From Clostridia bacterium (GTDB lineage Bacteria; Bacillota; Clostridia; UMGS1810): 64,000 nt of DNA. The position numbers and the translations under genes are program-made. Under the pieces are notes generated by a model. The model worked only from the letters and a program-made list of their open reading frames with translations, made no database searches and was not told where the DNA came from. Position 1 is the first letter of the stretch, and the number at the start of each line of letters is the position of its first letter. The stretch covers positions 1-64,000 of the forward strand of contig JAFQHQ010000220.1 of the NCBI GenBank assembly GCA_017397885.1, in the 5' to 3' direction. Shown here in pieces: positions 33,069 through 39,550 of this stretch.

Positions 33069-33839
33069 ATGATAAACAAGGTTGAAATTTGCGGAGTAAA
33101 TACATCTAAACTTCCGATTCTTTCGAACGAAGAAAAGCTTGCGCTTTTTGACAAAATAAAAAAAGGGGACAAGTTTGCAAGAGAAGAATTCATCAGAGGC
33201 AATCTCCGACTTGTGCTTTCGGTCATTCAAAAGTTTTCGGGCAGGGGAGAGAATGCCGACGACCTTTTTCAAGTTGGTTGCATAGGACTCATGAAATCTG
33301 TGGATAATTTTGACCTTTCTCAAAATGTTAAATTTTCAACCTATGCCGTTCCAATGATAATTGGCGAAATACGTCGCTACCTTCGTGACAATAACTCCAT
33401 CAGGGTGAGCCGTTCGCTTCGTGACACAGCCTACAAGGCACTCGGTGCAAGAGAAAGACTTATGGCAAAAAATGAAAATGAACCAACCGTTGAAGAAATT
33501 GCAAAAGAGCTTGGCATGGAAAAGGAAGATGTGGTTTTTGCACTTGATGCAATCCAGGAACCGGTTTCGCTTTTTGAACCTGTCTACAACGACGGCACAG
33601 ATGCAATTTTTGTTATGGATCAGCTCAGTGACGAAAAAAGTCACGACGAAAACTGGCTTGAAGAAATTTCACTTAAAGAAGCCATGAAAAAATTGGGTGA
33701 GCGTGAAAAACACATAATAAACCTCAGGTTTTACAAAGGCAGAACCCAAATGGAGGTTGCAAAGGAGCTTGGCATAAGTCAGGCGCAGGTGTCAAGGCTT
33801 GAAAAAAACGCTCTCAATCACATGAAAAAACATATGTGA
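33069..33839 (+). CDS. sigG: RNA polymerase sigma-G, late forespore sigma factor
   Basis: A 256-residue sigma-70 family protein. The N-terminal KVEICGVNTSKLP segment is specific to sigma-G. Region 2 (DLFQVGCIGLMKSVDNFD, NVKFSTYAVPMIIGEIRRYLRD), region 3 (PTVEEIAKELGMEKEDVV) and region 4 with its helix-turn-helix (TQMEVAKELGISQAQVSRLEK) are complete. Sigma-G directs late gene expression in the forespore. Length equals the usual 257-260 residues. GGAGG precedes the ATG. In most clostridia sigG lies next to sigE and spoIIGA; here it follows sipL instead. Confidence 0.93.
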   Translation: MINKVEICGVNTSKLPILSNEEKLALFDKIKKGDKFAREEFIRGNLRLVLSVIQKFSGRGENADDLFQVGCIGLMKSVDNFDLSQNVKFSTYAVPMIIGEIRRYLRDNNSIRVSRSLRDTAYKALGARERLMAKNENEPTVEEIAKELGMEKEDVVFALDAIQEPVSLFEPVYNDGTDAIFVMDQLSDEKSHDENWLEEISLKEAMKKLGEREKHIINLRFYKGRTQMEVAKELGISQAQVSRLEKNALNHMKKHM

Positions 33840-33887
33840 TTTTTCAAAATATATTGTGTAATGAAAAATTTTTGTATATAATAAATT

Positions 33888-33921
33888 AAAGCTGTGTCTC
33901 CTAATCCGGATACACAGCTTT
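33888..33921. terminator. Bidirectional terminator between sigG and nagA
   Basis: A perfect 10-bp stem AAAGCTGTGT / ACACAGCTTT with flanking AT-rich sequence lies between the convergent genes. Confidence 0.8.
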
Positions 33922-33924
33922 GAT

Positions 33925-34983
33925 TTACTTAAACTCTACACCTTTTTTAATCACAGACACAATATTCATGTCATCATCCGTAACAATGAAATCGGCACTG
34001 TAGCCTTCGGCAATTTTGCCTCTGTTCTTAATTCCCATCATGTTATATGGCGTTTCGGAAGCCATCTTAAAAGCGTCATATTCGCAAATGCCGAATTCCA
34101 TTGCCTTTTTAACCATGTCAAAAAGGAATGTTGTTGAACCTGCAAGATTGCCTTCTTTGAGCCTTGCTTCTCCGTTTTTAACATATGTCATAAGACCGCC
34201 AAGCTCATATTCTCCGTCTGCAAGACCTGCCGGGCGAACAGAGTCACTTATGAGAATCATTCTGTCTGCGCCAAAAAGTTTATAAAGCATCAGCACACAT
34301 GCTTTGTGAATGTGAACACCGTCGCAAATGACCTGCGCATAAATTCCTTTTTCAGCCGCCGCACCAATGGGACCGGGGTTGCGGTGATGAATAGGGGGCA
34401 TGGCATTAAAGGTGTGGGTCAGGCATGCTGCACCGTTTTTGATTGCTTCAATGGCAGTGTCATAGTCGCAGTCGGTGTGACCGAGACAAACGGGAACTCC
34501 GCAGTTTTTAATAAATTCCATTGCACCGTCGATTTCGGGGGCGACAGTAATTGTGGCAACATTTTTAATTGCTGAAAATTCTTCGAGATTTGGCTTTTTA
34601 ATGTATTCGGGGTTTTGCGCACCCTTATATTTTTCATTAATATACGGACCTTCAAGATGATATCCTATAATTTCGCATCCGTCGGGCACTTCGGGCTTTG
34701 TGTCGGTTATTTTCTTTACCTGTTCAAGGTCAATTGTCATGGTTGTGGGGCACCAGCTCACAACACCGTGAGAAAGCATGATTTTGCTCATTTTTTCCAC
34801 GCTTCCCACGTCACAGGTGTCCATTCCCATCATACCGTGGGAGTGGATGTCAAAAAGACCGGGGTAAACTCTTAATCCGCTTGGGGTGCCGTCTTTATTT
34901 TCCTTAACCGAAACAATAACACCGTTTTCATAGCAAACATCGCAATTCACGCCATAGAGACGGACATTTTTTAATATATCCAT
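33925..34983 (-). CDS. nagA: N-acetylglucosamine-6-phosphate deacetylase
   Basis: A 352-residue TIM-barrel metal hydrolase. It removes the acetyl group of GlcNAc-6-P to give GlcN-6-P. Motifs in order are DIHSHGMMG (metal-loop histidines), HLEGPYINEKYKGAQN with the metal-binding Glu, LGHTDCDY, THTFNAMPPIHHRNPG and the catalytic Asp in ISDSVRPAG. It is slightly shorter than the common 380-390 residues because of a short N-terminal beta-sandwich. It is the last gene of an operon with a hexosamine-kinase-like and a nucleotidyltransferase gene, 12 bp after the kinase, pointing to catabolism of N-acetylhexosamines. Confidence 0.9.
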   Translation of the reverse strand: MDILKNVRLYGVNCDVCYENGVIVSVKENKDGTPSGLRVYPGLFDIHSHGMMGMDTCDVGSVEKMSKIMLSHGVVSWCPTTMTIDLEQVKKITDTKPEVPDGCEIIGYHLEGPYINEKYKGAQNPEYIKKPNLEEFSAIKNVATITVAPEIDGAMEFIKNCGVPVCLGHTDCDYDTAIEAIKNGAACLTHTFNAMPPIHHRNPGPIGAAAEKGIYAQVICDGVHIHKACVLMLYKLFGADRMILISDSVRPAGLADGEYELGGLMTYVKNGEARLKEGNLAGSTTFLFDMVKKAMEFGICEYDAFKMASETPYNMMGIKNRGKIAEGYSADFIVTDDDMNIVSVIKKGVEFK

Positions 34984-34995
34984 TTTATACTCTCC

Positions 34996-36078
34996 TTATT
35001 TTGCGTATTTTGCAACAATTTTTTTCATTTCGTCAAACTTTGCGGTAATATCCTGACAAAGTTTAAGTTGATTCTTTGCTCTCACAAGATTCTGGTCGGG
35101 ATAGTGGATTCTGAAATATGTATCACCGTTCAAATAGTCTGTGAGAAAACGTATACCGCATTCATATGTGAGAGTGAGCGCACTGAGGGGCAAAAGTTCA
35201 ACCTCTCTTTTTGTGATTTTGTCGCCAAGCTCCGAAAGGAAGCCTTTGGTGTAGCTTTCAAAATAATCAAGATCAAACCACACTTTTTCCAAATCTGCCT
35301 CATCTTCAACAGCGGTGGAAGCACCAAAACGAAGTGAATCGCCGTAGTCAAAAAGAAGTGATCCGGGCATAACAGTGTCAAGATCAATAACACAAAGACC
35401 TTTGCCTGTGTCTTTGTCAAACAAAACATTGTTAAGCTTTGTGTCGTTGTGGGTAACCCTTGTTGGGATGGCGCCGCTTTGAAGATCCTTGGTAATGATG
35501 TGACAGTCACTTTCAAATACTGCATAGCCTTCAAAAACATCTGTTACTTCGTCTTTTCTTCCTGCAATATTCTCATTCATTGCGTTTTTAAGATTTTCGG
35601 TTCTCTTGATTGTGTTATGAAAATCCGGAATTGTTTCATAAAGAGTAGATGCATCAAACTCTGCGAGCTGATTCTGAAAATGCCCGAAAGCCTTTGCGGA
35701 AGATTCAAACTGTTCGGGGTTTTCGGGGAGATTGAGAGAAATTGTGTTTTCAATAAATTTATACACTCTGTAGCATCCGCCGTCTGAAGCCTCATAGAAA
35801 AGCCTACCGTCTTTTGTTTTTATAACAGTGAGGGTTTCTCTGTCGGGATCGCCGCCGTTTTTGGTTATGATATCTCTGAGATAAGTGGTAACCGCATCAA
35901 TATTTTCCATGAGTTTTTGAGGATTTGTGAATATTGATGTGTTAATCTTTTGAAGAATATATTTTGGTGATGAGTCTGCAAAATACGTCTCATTAATATG
36001 ACCGTCACCGTAGGGTGAAATGTTGATATTAATGTCGAATGCATCCATAATTTCATTGAGAGTTTTATTATATGCCAT
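34996..36078 (-). CDS. N-acetylhexosamine 1-kinase-like phosphotransferase
   Basis: A 360-residue kinase of the aminoglycoside/choline phosphotransferase fold, close in length to NahK (LnpB) of bifidobacteria. It shows YILQKINTSIFTNPQKLMEN at the nucleotide region, the catalytic loop THNDTKLNNVLF and the metal-binding DLDTVMPGSLLFDYGD. NahK phosphorylates C1 of GlcNAc/GalNAc to feed a uridylyltransferase. Its neighbours are a sugar nucleotidyltransferase (upstream, overlapping) and nagA (downstream), which fits that role. AAGGA serves either ATG 36078 or ATG 36081; the former has better spacing. Substrate preference is inferred from resemblance and context. Confidence 0.75.
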   Translation of the reverse strand: MAYNKTLNEIMDAFDININISPYGDGHINETYFADSSPKYILQKINTSIFTNPQKLMENIDAVTTYLRDIITKNGGDPDRETLTVIKTKDGRLFYEASDGGCYRVYKFIENTISLNLPENPEQFESSAKAFGHFQNQLAEFDASTLYETIPDFHNTIKRTENLKNAMNENIAGRKDEVTDVFEGYAVFESDCHIITKDLQSGAIPTRVTHNDTKLNNVLFDKDTGKGLCVIDLDTVMPGSLLFDYGDSLRFGASTAVEDEADLEKVWFDLDYFESYTKGFLSELGDKITKREVELLPLSALTLTYECGIRFLTDYLNGDTYFRIHYPDQNLVRAKNQLKLCQDITAKFDEMKKIVAKYAK

Positions 36079-36913
36079 CATAGTGTCCTTCTTTCATGAG
36101 ATTTTGAAGTGCCGACTGCACAGCGGGGGTGTCGTCTTTGTAGGTCACGCCATACCATTTGTCGTTCGATATGTATGCATCAACCTTTGTTCCGTTGTTT
36201 TTGATGAGCTCATCAACAACAAAGGGGAGGAAGAATTCATCCTTACAAGGATTTGTCATGTTTTTCAAAAATTCAGCAAATCTTGTTTCAAGTTCTGCAA
36301 AAATATCTGTCTTAAATCCCCACATATTCATTGATACCGGTGTATCCATGGGGATGGGTGAATTTTTGTCAAGGGCAGTGTGTTCAACAACCGATTTTAA
36401 AAGTCCGTCTTTAATATCACACACTCCGCGGCTGACAGTGCCGTTTTCGGTCAGAGTATTTCCCAAACGAAATGCCGCAAGGCAAATTTCAGAACCGCTT
36501 GTAAGAGCGTCGTGAACAAGCTTGAATGCACTTTTGCCGTAATAGTCATCGGCATTTATTGCGGCAAAAGGTGTTGTAACCGCATTTTTTGCGCAAAGTA
36601 TTGCATGACCTGTTCCCCATGGCTTTGCTCGGTCAGCAGGAACCGAAAAACCTTCGGGGAGCATGGTGTCTGTGTGCTGAAAAACATATTCTGTGTCAAT
36701 CATTTTTTCAATACGTTTTCCGGCAACCTCTCTGAAATCATGTTCGATTTCTTTTTTTATTATAAAAACTGCTTTGTTAAAACCTGCTTTTACAGCATCA
36801 TAAACCGAAAAATCAAGAATGATTTCTCCGTTTGTACCCATTGGTGCAATCTGTTTTAATCCGCCAAATCTTGACCCCATTCCGGCAGCCATAACTACGA
36901 GTGTAGTATCCAT
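36068..36913 (-). CDS. Sugar-1-phosphate nucleotidyltransferase
   Basis: A 281-residue NTP-transferase. The nucleotide-binding signature VMAAGMGSRFGGLKQIAPMG opens the protein, GTGHAILCAK and INADDYYGKSAF match the activated-sugar site, and NMWGF lies in the second half. Such enzymes join a sugar-1-phosphate to UTP, dTTP or GTP. It overlaps the NahK-like kinase gene by 11 bp, so the two probably act in sequence: hexosamine to hexosamine-1-P to UDP-hexosamine. There is no GlmU-type hexapeptide acetyltransferase domain. AGGAGATG precedes the ATG and a promoter is at 36969-36997. Confidence 0.82.
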   Translation of the reverse strand: MDTTLVVMAAGMGSRFGGLKQIAPMGTNGEIILDFSVYDAVKAGFNKAVFIIKKEIEHDFREVAGKRIEKMIDTEYVFQHTDTMLPEGFSVPADRAKPWGTGHAILCAKNAVTTPFAAINADDYYGKSAFKLVHDALTSGSEICLAAFRLGNTLTENGTVSRGVCDIKDGLLKSVVEHTALDKNSPIPMDTPVSMNMWGFKTDIFAELETRFAEFLKNMTNPCKDEFFLPFVVDELIKNNGTKVDAYISNDKWYGVTYKDDTPAVQSALQNLMKEGHYDGI

Positions 36914-36968
36914 TTTTCAACATCTCCTGTTATTTTATAGTTAATAATATTGACATGTATACTAAAAT

Positions 36969-36997
36969 ATATTATCATTATAATATAATAAAGTCAA
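36969..36997 (-). promoter_or_regulatory. Promoter of the nucleotidyltransferase-kinase-nagA operon
   Basis: Minus-strand TTGACT, a 17-bp spacer and TAATAT. On the plus strand, a TTGACA about 30 bp to the left points the other way towards the AraC gene, so the divergent promoters overlap and could be co-regulated. Confidence 0.6.
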
Positions 36998-37052
36998 GAG
37001 TGTAAATATAAAATCAGATACAAAATCTTTTAATTCGGATATAGGTGATAAA

Positions 37053-37874
37053 ATGCTGAAAGGATATAAAATTCAAACAGTAATCGGTATTGATGCAATT
37101 CACACATTTTTCAGACAGAAGTTTTGCAAAGGCTATGTTTTCAACGGTGAGTCTCACAATTTTTGGGAAATGGTCTTTGTTTTAGACGGCAGTGTGGGTA
37201 TCACAGCCGACAGTGATGTGTATGTCCTGGAAAAAGGACAGGGGGTGATACACCGTCCAAATGAGTTTCATAAAATCTGGTCGGAGTTCGACACAGATCC
37301 TACAGTTATCATAGTCTCATTCTCCGCCAATGCATTTCCTGATTTTGACGGCAGAATTGTCAGCCTCGACACCTCTCAAATAAAAAAGATAGAACATCTA
37401 TACACTTATTCGGATATTTGCTTTGAAAGAGACGGTTCATCAATAATAAACATAAAACCCGACACTGCCTATGAAATGAATCTTTTGAAGCTCGAACTTG
37501 AGCTTTTGATTCTTTCTGTTCTCAAGAAAAAAACCGACACGGTTTCAAGCGGTCTTAAAAGCGCCGAAATTTATTCTGCCGCCGTAAAAATAATGGAAGA
37601 AAACATCGGCTCCGGACTTGGAATTGACGAAATAGCCAAACGTTGTTCCATAAGTCCGGCATATTTAAAAAAGATATTTGCAAAATATTCGGGCTCCGGT
37701 GTTATTCAATATTATAACCGTCTAAAAGCGCGTATTGCCTGTGTTCATCTCGATAACGGCAAAAGTGTCAAAGAAACGGCGCTCCTGCTCGGCTTTGCCG
37801 ACCAAAATTATTTCAGTACATTCTTCAAGCGTGTTATGGGTGTCAGTCCCACCAGCTTCAGGAATAAAAAATAA
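37053..37874 (+). CDS. AraC-family regulator divergent from the hexosamine operon
   Basis: A 273-residue regulator with an N-terminal cupin (NFWEMVFVLDGSVGITADS, EKGQGVIHRPNEFHKIW) and two C-terminal helix-turn-helix motifs (GIDEIAKRCSISPAYLKKIF; VKETALLLGFADQNYFSTFF). Ribosome binding site AGGTGAT lies before the ATG. Its divergent position with overlapping promoters suggests that it controls the nucleotidyltransferase-kinase-nagA operon, the glycosidase gene downstream, or both. The effector is unknown. Confidence 0.87.
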   Translation: MLKGYKIQTVIGIDAIHTFFRQKFCKGYVFNGESHNFWEMVFVLDGSVGITADSDVYVLEKGQGVIHRPNEFHKIWSEFDTDPTVIIVSFSANAFPDFDGRIVSLDTSQIKKIEHLYTYSDICFERDGSSIINIKPDTAYEMNLLKLELELLILSVLKKKTDTVSSGLKSAEIYSAAVKIMEENIGSGLGIDEIAKRCSISPAYLKKIFAKYSGSGVIQYYNRLKARIACVHLDNGKSVKETALLLGFADQNYFSTFFKRVMGVSPTSFRNKK

Positions 37875-37884
37875 TCATTTTACC

Positions 37885-37914
37885 AAGGGACACTGCTTTT
37901 TGGTTGTGTCCCTT
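37885..37914 (+). terminator. Terminator after the second AraC gene
   Basis: AAGGGACAC ... GTGTCCCTT with a 12-nt loop, followed by TTATT. Confidence 0.75.
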
Positions 37915-37921
37915 TTATTCA

Positions 37922-37950
37922 TTGACTGCAAATATTAAATTTGGTAATAT
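37922..37950 (+). promoter_or_regulatory. Promoter of the propeller glycosidase-like gene
   Basis: TTGACT, a 17-bp spacer and TAATAT lie 37 bp before the ATG. Confidence 0.6.
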
Positions 37951-37986
37951 TCAAGTATAATTAATAATAACAGTGGAGGTAATAAA

Positions 37987-39453
37987 ATGATTAACATAGG
38001 TTCAAGAAGAGAATGTTTTTTCGATACATTCATTGTTGATAAAGACAAAACAAGTGCAAATATTTTGCTTCACAAACCCGAAATAAAAAATATAACCATG
38101 ACTTGTGATGAGCCATGGGAAGGAGACTGCAGTGATTTCTTCAACTTTTTCTTCGATGATGAAGCAGGAATCTACCGTATGTACTATCTTGGCTGGGCAT
38201 ACCAAAGAGAAAATCCCGAAGAGATGGCAATCAGGGTTTGCTATGCCGAAAGCAAAGATGGCATAACATACACCAAACCAAATCTTGGGATTTGCGAATT
38301 CAGAGGTTCAAAAGAGAATAACATCATTTTCGACGAAAAGACAATGCAGTTTGATAACTTCTATGTTTTTAAAGACAAAAATCCTGAATGCAAAAGCGGT
38401 CAGAAATACAAGGCAATTGCTCTTGATCTTTCACAAAATGCTCTTGTTGCATTTTACAGTGATGATGGAATTCATTTTGAAAAAGGGAATATTCTCACCG
38501 ATAAAGGTGCATTTGACACTTTAAATGTTGCATTCTGGGATGAGGATGCAAAAATGTACCGATGCTACATAAGAGGCTTTCACGTTCCCGGTGACCTTGA
38601 ATATAAAGACCCCGAGGACGAAAGACCGCTCTATCTTTCTCCTTCCGACCGTAATGTGAGGGTGCGTGACATAAGATATATGGAGTCCGAAGATTTCGAA
38701 AGTTGGACAAGACCCGTACATATTGATTTTGGAGACAAGCCGGATGTTCCGCTCTACACCAATGTGGTTTCAAAATATTACAGAGCACCTCACATCTTTG
38801 TCGGCTTCCCCACAAGATATATGGAAAGAGAACAATGGACACCTTGCTATGACGTTCTTTGCGGACTTGAAGGAAGAAAGAAACGCTTTGAAAAGGGCAG
38901 ACGCCAAGGACTTACCGTCACCGACTGTGTGTTTATGACATCACGTGACGGTGTTAAATTTACCCGCTATGACGAATCATTCATCCGCCCGGGTGCAGAA
39001 CACGAAACCAACTGGGTTTACGGAAGCTGTTATCCGTCGGTTGGTTTTGTTGAAACTCCGTCTCACATCAATCCCGACTGCGATAATGAGCTTTCAATGT
39101 TTAGCTATGAAAATCATATGTCGGGGAAACCTGCCGCACTCAGACGCTACACACTCCGTCTCGACGGTTTCGCCTCCATGCACGCAGGCGAAAATGAAGA
39201 AATTCTTACCACAAAGCCCTTTGTTTTTGAAGGCTCAAAGCTTTTTGCCAACATTTCAACCTCTGCATGGGGATATATGTATTTTGAACTCACCTGTGGC
39301 GGAAAAACCGTTAAAAGCTGCGAAATGTTTGGAGACTCGGTTAACAAACAAATATGTTTTGAAGATGATATTTCTCAGTTTGCAGGTAAGGAAACCATTC
39401 TTAAAATCCGCATGAGAGATGCAGATATATATAGTTTTAAGTTTGAGAATTGA
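37987..39453 (+). CDS. Five-bladed-propeller glycosidase-like protein
   Basis: A 488-residue protein without signal peptide. Repeated blade motifs such as FFDDEAGIYRMYYLG, VCYAESKDGITYTKP, LVAFYSDDGIHFEKG and DCVFMTSRDGVKFTRYDE are typical of the five-bladed propeller of GH32/GH43/GH68-type and related phosphorylase families. The C-terminal 80 residues form a beta-sandwich. I cannot assign it to a numbered family or name the catalytic acids. It has a promoter and a GGAGG site, and it precedes the GH78-RpiB gene by about 100 bp, so a role in breakdown of the same oligosaccharide inside the cell is likely. Confidence 0.65.
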   Translation: MINIGSRRECFFDTFIVDKDKTSANILLHKPEIKNITMTCDEPWEGDCSDFFNFFFDDEAGIYRMYYLGWAYQRENPEEMAIRVCYAESKDGITYTKPNLGICEFRGSKENNIIFDEKTMQFDNFYVFKDKNPECKSGQKYKAIALDLSQNALVAFYSDDGIHFEKGNILTDKGAFDTLNVAFWDEDAKMYRCYIRGFHVPGDLEYKDPEDERPLYLSPSDRNVRVRDIRYMESEDFESWTRPVHIDFGDKPDVPLYTNVVSKYYRAPHIFVGFPTRYMEREQWTPCYDVLCGLEGRKKRFEKGRRQGLTVTDCVFMTSRDGVKFTRYDESFIRPGAEHETNWVYGSCYPSVGFVETPSHINPDCDNELSMFSYENHMSGKPAALRRYTLRLDGFASMHAGENEEILTTKPFVFEGSKLFANISTSAWGYMYFELTCGGKTVKSCEMFGDSVNKQICFEDDISQFAGKETILKIRMRDADIYSFKFEN

Positions 39454-39486
39454 TTTTAATATACAATTTTATGCTTGCTTTATACA

Positions 39487-39515
39487 TTGACATGAAACGT
39501 TTTAAATTGTATAAT
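39487..39515 (+). promoter_or_regulatory. Consensus promoter of the GH78-RpiB gene
   Basis: A perfect TTGACA (39487-39492), a 17-bp spacer and a perfect TATAAT (39510-39515). Confidence 0.85.
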
Positions 39516-39535
39516 TTATATACATTATACAATTT
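39504..39535 (+). promoter_or_regulatory. 12-bp inverted repeat over the -10 box, putative operator
   Basis: AAATTGTATAAT and ATTATACAATTT are perfect inverted repeats around TTATATAC. The left arm contains the -10 box, and the right arm ends directly before the AAGGAG ribosome binding site. A repressor bound here would block a consensus promoter, fitting induction by a sugar. Confidence 0.6.
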
Positions 39536-39550
39536 AAGGAGTATTTTGAT

